Assembly: GCA_005656395.1 (NCBI GenBank)
Contig: SRSI01000028.1
Span: 434,001-498,000 of the forward strand
Length of the DNA stretch: 64,000 nt
Direction: 5' to 3'
Source: Strongyloides papillosus
Taxonomy: Eukaryota; Nematoda; Chromadorea; Rhabditida; Strongyloididae
The notes under the pieces are model-generated. The model saw only the letters and a list, made by a program, of their open reading frames with translations, searched no databases and was not told the DNA's origin. A program made the translations under genes and the position numbers. Below, in pieces: positions 54,401 through 64,000 of the stretch. How positions within the stretch are numbered: the first letter of the stretch is position 1; each line of letters opens with the position of its first letter.

Positions 54401-57049
54401 GTTATGATAATAATGGAAGGTACTCCTTAATATGGAATTCAATAAGAATTGTTCAAGATGGTGGAAATGGACAGAATTCATTTTTAGATAGTAATTTATG
54501 GATAAAACTAGGAAGTAATTCTGATGATGATAATAAATTCGTTGGTAGTATAACAAGAGTTAATTTGTGGAATAGAGTAATTAATTTTGATACAGAAATA
54601 CCGTCAATAGTTAAAGATTGCCAAGGTGCTGAAGATATATTTGATGGTCTTTTAATAAGATTTACAGGATACAATAAAATTAAAGGAAAAGTAGAGAGAT
54701 CATCAAAAAGTACATGTGGGAGGAGAGTATTAAAAAACAGAGAAAATGTTATTTCATTAAACTTCGAAGAAAATATTATTGTAAAAAATTGTCCACAAGA
54801 TATCCTTGTAACAACGAACTCTCGTTATGTCAATGTTACATGGAATGAACCAATATTTGAGAGTTCATCAGGTTTGGAAATAAAAACTATTGAAAAAAAT
54901 TTACGCCCAGGGCAGGTATTTATACCAGGAGATTACATGGTGCTTTATGTTGGGCATGATGAAAATAATAACGTTGGTGAATGCCATTTCCATATTTATG
55001 TATCATCAAATCATTGTTCCTCACCTGAAGATCCAATAAATGGTATACAAGCTTGTGAACAATGGGGACCTAATAATCAGTATAAGGCATGTTCAATAAC
55101 ATGCCATGATGGATATGAATTCCCAATAGAAGTGCCATCATTTTACTCATGTTCTGCAGAAGGTCTTTGGAGACCTAATATCAATCAACATAATTTCAAA
55201 TATCCAAATTGTGCTAAAAGTCACAATGCAAATCGAGTTGTTAGAATTTATGTTAATTTCCCCAACAATGGATTATGCAATAATGCAGCTAAAAATGCTT
55301 TGGCTGAGAAAGTTTTTCAAAAACTACAATACTTAAATACAAAATGGAAGATATGTAATGAAAAATTAATTGACTCTGATGATATATCATGTTCACATCT
55401 TAATGTTACAATTGAATGTATTAAAAATATAAATAATCGTGTGAGAAGAGATGATAATGTTCCAAGTCAAATGTTTAATGTTACCATTGAAATGGGTGTT
55501 AAAAGAGATTCTGAGACATCACAAAATATTAAAATAATTGATCTATTACATTCAGAAATCTTATTAGACGATATTTTTAATTTTAATCAAGTTATTCCTA
55601 ATGGTATACCTGATTTGAACTCTCTTAGAATTGACAATGTTTATCATTGTCAATTTGGGACAGTTTTGAAGGATGATGTTTGTGTACCATGTGCACCAGG
55701 TATGGCTTATAATATTAAAAAGAATATATGTGAATATTGTCCTATTGGAAGTTACCAATCACGTGAAGGTGAATTATCTTGTATATTATGCCCTGATAAG
55801 ACAACTACAATTGGTTATGGTTCAGTAACACCAGATGAATGCAAACCAAGTTGTGAAGAAGGGCATTATTTTAATATTCAAACTTCTATCTGTGAGGAAT
55901 GTGGTGTTGGTATGTACCAACCTGAAAAAGGAAAGTTTAATTGTTATGCCTGTGGTGTAGGTCAAACGACACTACTATCAAATTCAACATCCTCTGATGA
56001 CTGTCGTGATGAGTGTCCTGATGGTGAACAAATGACGATTATTGGTATCTGTCAACCTTGTCCACAAGGTTCTTATAGAACGAAAGGCCAACATAGACAA
56101 TGTCAATTATGTCCTGAAGGTACAACAACAGAATCACATCATTCTATAAATAAAACACAATGCAATTTACCAAAATGTATGCCAGGACAATATTTATATC
56201 TTGATGAAAGAAAATGTAAATTATGTCCAAGAGGAACATTTCAAGATGATGTGCAACAAATTAAATGTAAACTATGTCCAAATGATCATACAACAGCATC
56301 ACAAGGTGCAACACATGAAAGTCAATGCTATTCAACAAATCAATGTGATACAGGTGAAAATGATTGTTCATGGCATGCTTTATGTAAAGATTTACCTGAT
56401 GATGGTGATGTTCCATCATATGAATGTACATGTAAACCAGGATATCGTGGCAATGGTACATTATGTATTGATGCTTGTACAAATTATTGTTTAAATGATG
56501 GTATATGTAAAAAAAATATTCAAGGATTTGTTGAATGTGTATGTAAAGAAAATTTTTCTGGTGAAAGATGTGAGATACGTTTCCAACCAAAACAACAAAA
56601 ATTGTTCATTATTACGGTTTCAATTGTTGCAGTAGTTATTATTTTTATTATAATTATAGTTATATTTTGGATGAATAATTACAGATTTAATAGAATTAAA
56701 CACTTTAACGGTATTTTTTTTAAAACATAATTAATAATAATTTAATTCATTTTTAGATAAAGATAAAACATCATTTAAAAATGACTTAGCATTAAATTCG
56801 AATTTTGTTTATGGGACATCAAATCTTCAACCAACTTTAAATGTTGGTCTTGAAATGAAGAGTACTTTAGGTGGAAATGGTGTACTAACACGACCTATTG
56901 GTTATTATTATGAAGATGATGAGGAATACAGTGAAACGAGTGTTGTAAAAAATGAAAATAAACATATTGAAATAAGGCATGAACGTTTTTCGCAGGTGTC
57001 ACAAGAATTAAAAAGTACTGATCAAGGAACATTGCAACAAGATCACTAA
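42440..57049 (+). CDS. Giant modular membrane protein, Uninflatable-like (C-lectin/CUB/Sushi/EGF/FA58C/HYR/LamG)
   Basis: Exons 42440-43034, 43075-49071, 52919-56710, 56757-57049; all introns phase 1; 10677 nt, 3558 residues. Order: N-terminal signal segment (about 15-38), C-type lectin 64-195, LDLa about 202-230, three CUB 238-583, four Sushi to about 825, two EGF around a linker, further Sushi, FA58C about 1307-1450, HYR pair, Sushi, a Cys-poor module about 1715-1850, GCC2/GCC3-type Cys-rich repeats, four EGF to 2197, ten EGF 2198-2585, LamG/pentraxin-like about 2584-2800, HYR, Sushi, a second Cys-poor module with RVRR 3038-3041, more GCC2/GCC3, two EGF, TM about 3426-3448, tail about 110 residues. 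The order resembles insect Uninflatable, an apical epithelial protein that interacts with Notch; SVEP1-type proteins are an alternative relation. AATAAA at 57058 follows the stop. Confidence 0.88.
49290..50885 (-). CDS. Four-pass membrane protein nested antisense in the giant-gene intron
   Basis: Exons 50885-49900, 49846-49612, 49559-49290; 1491 nt, 496 residues, junction phases 2 and 0 both consistent. The gene sits inside intron 49072-52918 of the giant EGF gene, on the opposite strand. Residues 1-270 are polar, rich in Asn, Thr and Ser, and apparently disordered. A conserved-looking segment (EEVYTPNFLSALWEMCFCCCCEPYR) precedes TM1 at about 298-322; its Cys run suggests palmitoylation. TM2 is about 331-356, TM3 366-387, TM4 425-449. 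The C-terminal tail ends in a Pro-rich stretch (TAPPPPTNPNFNE), a possible SH3/WW ligand. Membrane layout is tetraspan-like but lacks the CCG motif of true tetraspanins. Function unknown. Confidence 0.8.
50886..52918. other. Rest of the giant-gene intron
   Basis: About 2 kb of AT-rich intron between the start of the antisense gene and the acceptor TTTTTTACAG of exon 3 of the host. It likely includes the promoter of the antisense gene. Nothing else recognised. Confidence 0.6.
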
Positions 57050-58879
57050 AAAATTTTAATAAAAAAAATATTCTTACTATAATATATAATATGAATCATT
57101 AGTACCAAATTACCATGTCATTAAGAAATGTTGTATCGTTAAAAGAAATGTTATATTTGATATCGGGTATTTTTCGAATGTGTCAAAAATTTGATGTCGC
57201 AACAAATTTTTGAGCTATTTATTTTTATTTTTTTTAAATCTCTTGCTGCTTACTAAATAGCCTGATATATAAATCAGCACATTCTAAGAAAATGAAATTA
57301 TAATTTATCAAATTTATTTTTATACTATTGTTATATTATTAAACTATTTATATAAACATAATTTTAAACTAGTTACATTTTCAAATATAATTTTTAAACA
57401 AAAATTTTTGTATAAATTTTTTGATGACTTTAATGTAAAATAAATATAAACATTAGAAATTTTGTATCTATTTTTTTTACTAAATCGTGCCATTCTCCAA
57501 TTTAGATATGGTAGTGTAACAATTCACATTAAAATCTCATTAACCTATTAAAAAAAAATTCTGCCATATTTTTCTAATCTATCTAGTTAAACATTTTTAC
57601 ATATATATTTTATTAATAGTAAGGTTAATTAAATATATGCCATGAAGTGTCAGGCTTTATTTTTGAAATGAAAAAAAAATTGAAACGCAAATAAAAATTT
57701 GATGTTAAAGGTCATTTATTTCCATGTAACATTGAATACATAAGACATTTTATAAAGATATGATATATTAAAATCATTTAGTAAAAATTTTTAATAAAAT
57801 TTAATATTGAAAAATATTTTATATATCTAATAATTAATATTAAAAGTGATTCAATTTTAATTATAGGTTGTTATAGATTGACTATATAATATAATACTAT
57901 AAAATTTTTCTTTCCATTATTTAAACATCTTTAATAAAGGTTTTATGCGAATTAGGTAAATGTATATTATATTTTTTTCATTTTAAATTTTCATTAATTT
58001 TTTTTCTTTTTAATGAAATTAAAACTTTATATTTTATATTGTAAAATTTAGGATACTCTCTTTTTTATATTAATTTTTAAATATTTTGACAAAAATTTAA
58101 TTATATTATTGTTGATCAAATTTAAATAATCATTTTACGTTCTTCACATTACATATTATAGTATAATAATTCTTGTAATTAGAATAAGTCACCACCCCAT
58201 ATATATTAATCAAATTTCTCATGACTTTTTATTTGTTAAATAAAATTTATTATTATTATATTATTTTAACTATAATATAATATTATTTTATATAATTTTT
58301 AATATATGAAATGTTATATTCAAATTATTATGTACTTCGTTACGCAATGATATTTGTCATTTCACTATTATGGAAAATTTTATATTTGTTTTAATTTGTG
58401 CCATTGAACATAAAGTTAATTAAAGATAAACAGTCTTAACAACATTCTTGCTTGACCTTTTCTTTTTTTCATTCCCCATTAAAACATTTTTCCTATTAAA
58501 ATAAATGCTTGTCATAGCTTCAACCTTTTATAATAATAATTATAGTACATATATAGAGATGTTTGAAAATTATTTTAATTTTTCTAAAAATATTTCCATG
58601 CTACTTATTAATATTAAATGTAATAGTTAATGACAATAATTGATATCAAATTACAATGAAATATGCTTTAATTATTTAAAGGGTAATATATTTTATGATA
58701 AACAATAAATTTAAAAAGTATATAATTGTAAATTTTAACTTGAGTATTATTATATTGTCAAGATATATACCAAATTTTCATTATTATATAGATAATATAA
58801 TTGTATTGTGGTCACCCTGTACTATTTCACAGTTAACATATCTACTATGAATAAATGATATGAAGAGGCACAGACTATT

Positions 58880-59066
58880 TTAAGTATCTGTCAACAAGAA
58901 GTCGAATGATAGCCCTTTTGATTATCAATGTCATATTACATTCGACTTTACTCCTCATACGTGTTTGTAAACAAAGTGCGTTATTTGTACTATCCAATTC
59001 TTTAGCACTGCTAATCTTAAATGCCCTGTCTGCACCAGCCGGCTGTTCGTTGTCGGTACGTAAACA
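58880..59066. promoter_or_regulatory. GC-rich island with inverted repeat and forkhead-type sites
   Basis: Composition differs sharply from both flanks. It holds a perfect 10-bp inverted repeat AAGTCGAATG (58899-58908) / CATTCGACTT (58939-58948), a perfect palindrome CAGCCGGCTG (59036-59045), and two forkhead-type motifs, GTAAACAA (58967-58974) and GTAAACA (59060-59066). It lies about 0.9 kb upstream of the lin-42 homologue's start codon. It may be an enhancer or promoter, an alternative first exon, or a small RNA gene; sequence alone does not decide. Confidence 0.35.
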
Positions 59067-59773
59067 TACTTATAAACTTACTTTTATAATTTTACTCTAT
59101 CCATTATATAGCCAGTGTCCACTCTTTGGTATATGATTATTAATTGTCACAATAGTCCTTTTATATGTTCAACAACGTGTGTCTATGGATGTATTTTCTT
59201 TTACCATTATCTTTTCTCATCATCATCTCCCAACCAGTGACCATTTATCTATATGTTCATTTTCAATATAAATTGGCGGTAGAAGCTTGAATTATAATGT
59301 ACAAGAAAACTTTTGAGTAACCAAAATATATTATACATTAGGTTCGCGCCACCGTTTTGTAGATAAATTTTTAATAAATGAAGAAAAGCGTGTGTGTGGT
59401 GTACTGTTCTCAATTGGTAACAGTAAATTATAATTGTGATCACATATAACGTTCGTATCGTTGTTTGACAACAACAAATAAAGATTATTTCAATATAATA
59501 TATAGCTTTTATTTAACATTATAATGTTATACCTTTTAAATTTATAATATTAATTACATATATTGACTTTCTTATTTTATTTTAAATATTAAAATTTATA
59601 TAAAAGTTTTCAAAAATTTAATATTACTTTTATTATATTTATTTAAAATTTTTTTTTCCATACATCATTTTGTACTATAATACTTTATTATATCATATAA
59701 AAAAAGATATATCAAATAATTTTATTTTTATAAAACTCTGATAAATTTAATTTTTATTTATTAATATTTTTTT

Positions 59774-59775
59774 AG
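59774..59775 (+). promoter_or_regulatory. Possible trans-splice acceptor of the lin-42 homologue
   Basis: A run of T followed by AG (TTTTTTTAG) directly before CCTGGTT. There is no in-frame coding continuation through it to the ATG at 59907, because a TAG at 59860-59862 is in frame, so it is better read as an SL acceptor or 5' UTR splice site. Confidence 0.4.
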
Positions 59776-59882
59776 CCTGGTTCGACACTATTTTTCTTAA
59801 TCATTTTCTTCCTTTAAACTTTTATAAGTTAATAAAAGGATTTTTTAATGAAGGAAAAATAGTGCTAAATCAATCAAACCAG
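59776..59882 (+). promoter_or_regulatory. Putative 5' UTR hairpin with four-codon upstream ORF
   Basis: CTGGTT (59777-59782) pairs with AACCAG (59877-59882) and CACTATTTTTC (59786-59796) pairs perfectly with GAAAAATAGTG (59854-59864), with a smaller CTTTTAT/ATAAAAG hairpin in the middle. The right arm contains ATG AAG GAA AAA TAG at 59848-59862, a minimal upstream ORF ending 44 nt before the main ATG. The hairpin starts just after the acceptor-like AG and ends 24 nt before the start codon. Confidence 0.4.
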
Positions 59883-59906
59883 TTCAAACGATATTCAATA
59901 TCTAAA

Positions 59907-62900
59907 ATGGAAGTTGAAGAATCACTATTTCAAATAACCAGGGGAAATTCTCAATATATTTCTATTAAAAATTCAACTAATTATCATAGAGTAAAGAAAA
60001 AAAATTTAATGAAAATTAAAGATACTGTTTGTTTTATTCATTTTAAAAATAATTTTTTTTTACAATTTTTGTAGTGCACCAAAGATAAAGTAATTAAAAA
60101 AAGTAAAAGATGTTTAAAGAGAAGCAAATTACATTTTCCTAAAAATACAAAACAATTTGATGTTACAAAATTTAATGATATTGTTGATGGGGATGAAGTA
60201 GATGAAAATACGGATACTAATTGTTATTCTATTGTTAACACTTTCCCATCTAATAGGTCATTAATTGGAGTTGTCACAATTTCAGTGCCATATGGAATGA
60301 TAATAAAAACAAATCATTTTGTTGATCATGAATTTGAAAAGGTAAAAAATTATTATTATCTTAAAATTTATTTATATTTTATTTTAGAATTTCTCTATTG
60401 GAACATCATTTTTATCGAAATTATGTGGTAGTGCTGCTCATAATTTTCTTTTAAATGCTTTTTCTGGAGAATCTAATAGAGTATTATATGCTCGTTTTGA
60501 ATGGTAAGTTGATGATAAAAATACTTATTTTAAATATTACAAATATAAATATATCCAAAGAATCTTAATTTACCATTAGACTATAGTTGGTCATCAATCA
60601 TGTCATGTAGACCAACACAGACCGACACCAATGTAATATTGGGTTTATTTTGTGTATTGTTGCCTTTCAAAATTTCCTATGATTTGCTGCATCTTCATTA
60701 CAATGGTACAGCAAGATACACAAGAAATTAATTAGATTTTAGTATAACTATAATAAAAACATTCTTTAAACCAATAAATTATAACAAAAAAAATTAATGG
60801 TAATAGAATAACAATATCATTAATTTGTAATGATAAAAGTGTTTTTAACTTTTAAATGTTATAAAATTTATCAAAATAAGTTATTTTAAAATAATCACAT
60901 TATTTATCTTCTTATTTTTCATTCATCCAATTGTTTTTTTGGTAATGTGTTAAGATATTAGGATTATGATTATTGAGTTTATCTCTTAACCATTAATTTA
61001 TTTCATAAACTATCTTCTTATGGTATATTATATGCATATATTTAATTAACCATATATTTATATAATTATAAGTGGTTATCACAATCTTACACAAAAGTTG
61101 AAATCAATTTACTTTGTGCTTGAATGTGTCAGCTATATATCAGTGCCATCATATCTTTTTATACACTTTATTAAACAAGTTTCAGTTATATATAAAAATG
61201 TTTTTATAATTTGTATCGTCAGGTACCACTTGTATCAGTTAATAAAGTGTCATTATCTTCCTTCAAAGAAGATGAAGCTATTTTTGATATAAATGTGCCA
61301 GTCACAACTTTATGCAGTTAGCATAAAAATAATTCACAGATAGCCATTTATGGAAATATAAGAATATATTTTGTTATCAAAGTGCAATTCCAATGAAAAA
61401 ATTTTATCATTACTATTTTAAGACAAGATAACATTCTTTGTACCTCCTGGCACGAGATGGCATACCCATCAAAGTTTATATATTTATGAATCGAATGAAT
61501 AATCTTTATTTTAATTATATTAAAATATACAAACTATTTTTATTCGCATTTTAACCTTTTTAAATTTTAAAATGCACTTTTTAAATGAATATTTAAAATA
61601 TTTTTTATATATACATATATAGGTACGTAAATGTTTTATAAGTTAACTCTATTGCTTATAAGTTACGTATTTTAACATATCAATGTAAACCCCCTGCATT
61701 AAACTTTCCTTTGTCCACAAATAGTGTGGAACGTTAGTGCTGGTCAGTGACATCTCTTACATTTCTCCGCCTGTTACATATAAAAATAAAAGCTACCAAT
61801 TTATAGTATAATATCATTGCTTATTTTTTTGATCAAAAATATCTTATGCAAATAGAATAAATTTAAAAAAAGTTTTTTTAATAAATTAGATTTCATGTTA
61901 AAATATTTCACTATATATTATAATAATTTATTTATTTTACCAATTTAATATTAGTATATTTTATTTTTAATTAATTTTTTTTATATTTTTAGTTCCAGTG
62001 GTTTTATTCAGCCATGTGAACTCCAATGTGATTTTGGAGATTCACCTAATAATAGTACATCATTTAATGGCACTTTAACATCTATTTCCAATGAACCAAC
62101 TCAAACAATTACGGGCTTTATACCACCAAATACGAATGTTGAAAAAGTGGCAAAAATATATCTTCTAACAATTCCATCAGCATTTAAAAATTTTAGTATG
62201 AATGATGATTTGACATTTTTTACTCGTCACAATCACTCCAATATATTACTTTATTTAGATGCAAAAAGTATTCCTTATCTTGGACATTTTCCTAGTGAAA
62301 TGACTGGTAAAAGTATACAAAATTTTATATATAATGAAGATCAACATATTATATCTACATTACATCATGTATTACGACAAAATAAAAATTTTAGAATTAT
62401 TAAAACAGATAACATAAGATTTATAACGCACAGTGGGCATATTTTAAGAATAAATAGTGAATGGTGTGGTTATGTTAATCCATGGAATAATAATATTGAA
62501 ATGGTTGTTGGGAGACATAAAATATGTGATGATCATGTACAATTATCAAAATTTTTAAAAGATGGTGGAATTGATGTATTAGCTGAACCAAAGATATATC
62601 AAACACCTATTAATAATTATGATATTTTTAATAATGAATATAATTCAAATAGTATCAATACATTGAAATCATTAAATAATACTCCTAATTTAATGTCTCA
62701 AAATAATAATAATAACATAATGGCTCTTGAAAATAATGATACATCAAAATTTATACAAAATATTGAAGATAAAACTTCTATTGCTAAATCATCAACTGTT
62801 AATTTAACAACAAAACAAGTACAATATCTTGATAATGTACATAGGTACTTTCAAAATACATCACAAACAATATCATCAACAAATTCATTGATACCTCATG

Positions 62901-63193
62901 ATATACTTGGTACTTATGATGATACCAATCAACAGAATAATATTAATAATTTATATAATCAAGGACCATTAAGAAATTTTTCTCCTATTTGTTCTGTTGA
63001 ATTACCACTAACTGTTGAAAATCTTCGTAACCATACACAAATAATTGAACAAGAAAGATTAAAAATGTGGCAGGAACGTATAAGGTTAATGCAAAGAAGT
63101 ACATCTAATACACCTCAATCAACAATTTCGACTAATGATATTCGTGCAAGTACCACAACTGATAGTACAAATGCTCTCCAACAGGAAGAATGA
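59907..63193 (+). CDS. lin-42: LIN-42 / PERIOD family PAS protein
   Basis: Homologue of PERIOD; in C. elegans LIN-42 sets the pace of larval moults and stage transitions and lowers transcription of heterochronic microRNAs. Exons 59907-60026, 60075-60341, 60388-60503, 61993-63193; 1704 nt, 567 residues. A divergent N-terminal PAS-like region spans about 95-200 across exons 2-4. A clear PAS domain lies at about 240-345, starting FFTRHNHSNILLYLD, with IPYLGHFPSEMTGKSI and ending in the PER hallmark YVNPWNNNIEMVVGRHK. Toward the C-terminus, LDNVHRYFQN and LPLTVENLRNH...W may be the SYQ- and LT-type motifs that bind casein kinase 1; that match is tentative. The first exon has an alternative phase-0 donor (CATAGA|GTAAAG), so the exon 1 end is uncertain. 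Intron 3 is 1.5 kb and unusually structured. Confidence 0.85.
60504..61992 (+). other. Large lin-42 intron with islands of higher GC
   Basis: The only long intron of the gene, between the two PAS-like regions (donor TG|GTAAGT, acceptor TTTTTAG). Islands near 60580-60720, 61080-61320, 61430-61480 and 61690-61780 are far less AT-rich than the rest and contain perfect short inverted repeats. No coding continuation fits the flanking phase 2, so they look like regulatory or RNA elements, or an internal promoter for a short isoform. Confidence 0.5.
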
Positions 63194-64000
63194 AATATTG
63201 TGTTATTATCAATATTGTATTACTCTATTATAATATATTAGTATTATCATTACAAAAGAGGAAAAATGTTTTCTATTTTTTTCAGATATCAATAATGAAT
63301 TTGTTTTATATTATTTTATTTTTTTATATACCAAAAAAATAGATATCAATGAGCTTCTGTATATATAAAATTATTTATAGTTAAAAGAATTCCTATATAT
63401 TTTTTAACTTCAAATAATTTAAAAAAAGAAACATGGAAAGGAATGAAATTATAAATTTTATGCAAAGTCAAGGAATATTAAAAGAACCAAAAGAAGTCTC
63501 ATAAATTAATGAAACAATTTTTATATGGGAAAGTACTATTAATAACCTTGTATAAGAGCCAGCAATGTTTGATCTCTATTGATTTTTATTTATAATGTTG
63601 TGTTTTTATATATGTAACAGTTCTTTTATATTATTGAAGAAAAAATACTACTTTTTTTCTCTTCAACCAGCGCATTCAATTAATAATGAACTGCCACATG
63701 TATATAGAACACATTTTAATTCAATGCTTATTTTTATTTAATTTAATTAATATTATTTTTTTTATGAAGTTTTTACTTGCTTCTTTTTAAAAAGCAAACG
63801 TCTCACCACCCGACTTAGTCTTTCCCAAAATTTCTAGTGTACCAATTTTAACGGTGAACATTTAGAAATTCCCGGTCATAAAAATAAACAAACTTTTTTT
63901 TGTTTATTTTTCGAGCTATTATCTTTTTTCAAAAAATCTTTTTTTTACTAACTTTTTATATTGTAATTGTTTTTTATTATACTTTTATTGATTTTCATTA
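63194..64000. other. 3' flank of the lin-42 homologue
   Basis: Should contain the 3' UTR just after the TGA at 63191-63193. AT-rich, with a somewhat GC-richer patch at about 63780-63880. No further exon recognised before the window ends. Confidence 0.5.

Larger units (their letters stand above)
57050..59775. other. Intergenic region upstream of the lin-42 homologue
   Basis: About 2.7 kb, mostly above 80 percent AT, containing the short 3' UTR of the giant gene (AATAAA at 57058-57063) and the promoter region of the PERIOD-like gene. A conspicuous GC-richer island lies at 58880-59066 and is listed separately. Confidence 0.6.

Noticed and set aside
58881..59068. Minus-strand frame of about 60 codons through the GC island, ending in TAG
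   Set aside because: Open only from just after an in-frame stop, with no good start or confirmed acceptor, and no family recognised; kept as a regulatory/RNA candidate instead.
58906..59136. Plus-strand 76-codon hydrophobic frame with a signal-peptide look
   Set aside because: Hydrophobicity follows from the T-rich strand; a GTACGT donor-like site exists, but no downstream exon in phase was found.
59340..59350. GGTTCGCGCC, resembling a tRNA B-box
   Set aside because: Does not match GGTTCGANTCC and has no acceptor stem or A-box at the right distance.

Overview
The window looks like nuclear DNA of a small, very AT-rich nematode genome. All protein genes are split by spliceosomal introns, mostly 36-60 bp, with GTAAGT/GTATGT donors and TTTTAG/TACAG acceptors. 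Several products are typically animal: a MyTH4-FERM myosin, EOGT, a giant EGF/Sushi/CUB membrane protein and a PERIOD/LIN-42 protein. Base composition and intron size suggest a clade IV worm such as Strongyloididae; that placement is inference. Gene models were built by hand by joining open frames at consensus splice sites, and intron phases and codon totals agree in every completed model.

Layout. 39-10230 (-): unconventional myosin with degenerate ATPase motifs. One 2.9-kb intron holds a second gene on the same strand (2919-4199). 11157-13959 (-): SLC16-type monocarboxylate transporter. 20060-22259 (-): Pim-like protein kinase. 22260-34188: about 12 kb without a convincing protein gene, containing a candidate structured RNA near 23.7 kb. 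34189-35171 (-): aldo-keto reductase. 37153-40458 (+): EOGT, the ER enzyme that adds O-GlcNAc to EGF repeats; its large intron contains an antisense four-pass membrane protein gene (38266-39278). 42440-57049 (+): a 3558-residue modular membrane protein resembling insect Uninflatable; its 3.8-kb intron contains another antisense four-pass membrane protein gene (49290-50885). 59907-63193 (+): LIN-42/PERIOD homologue, preceded by a putative 5' leader that can fold into a hairpin carrying a four-codon upstream ORF.

How the genes relate. They do not form one pathway, but there are links. EOGT modifies EGF repeats, and the neighbouring giant protein has 18 of them, several with the EOGT acceptor consensus. 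LIN-42 times moulting in C. elegans, and Uninflatable-type proteins act in apical epithelia of insects. Three nested genes in three large introns is the main architectural theme. I found no clear prokaryote-type system, CRISPR array, transposon, rRNA or tRNA.
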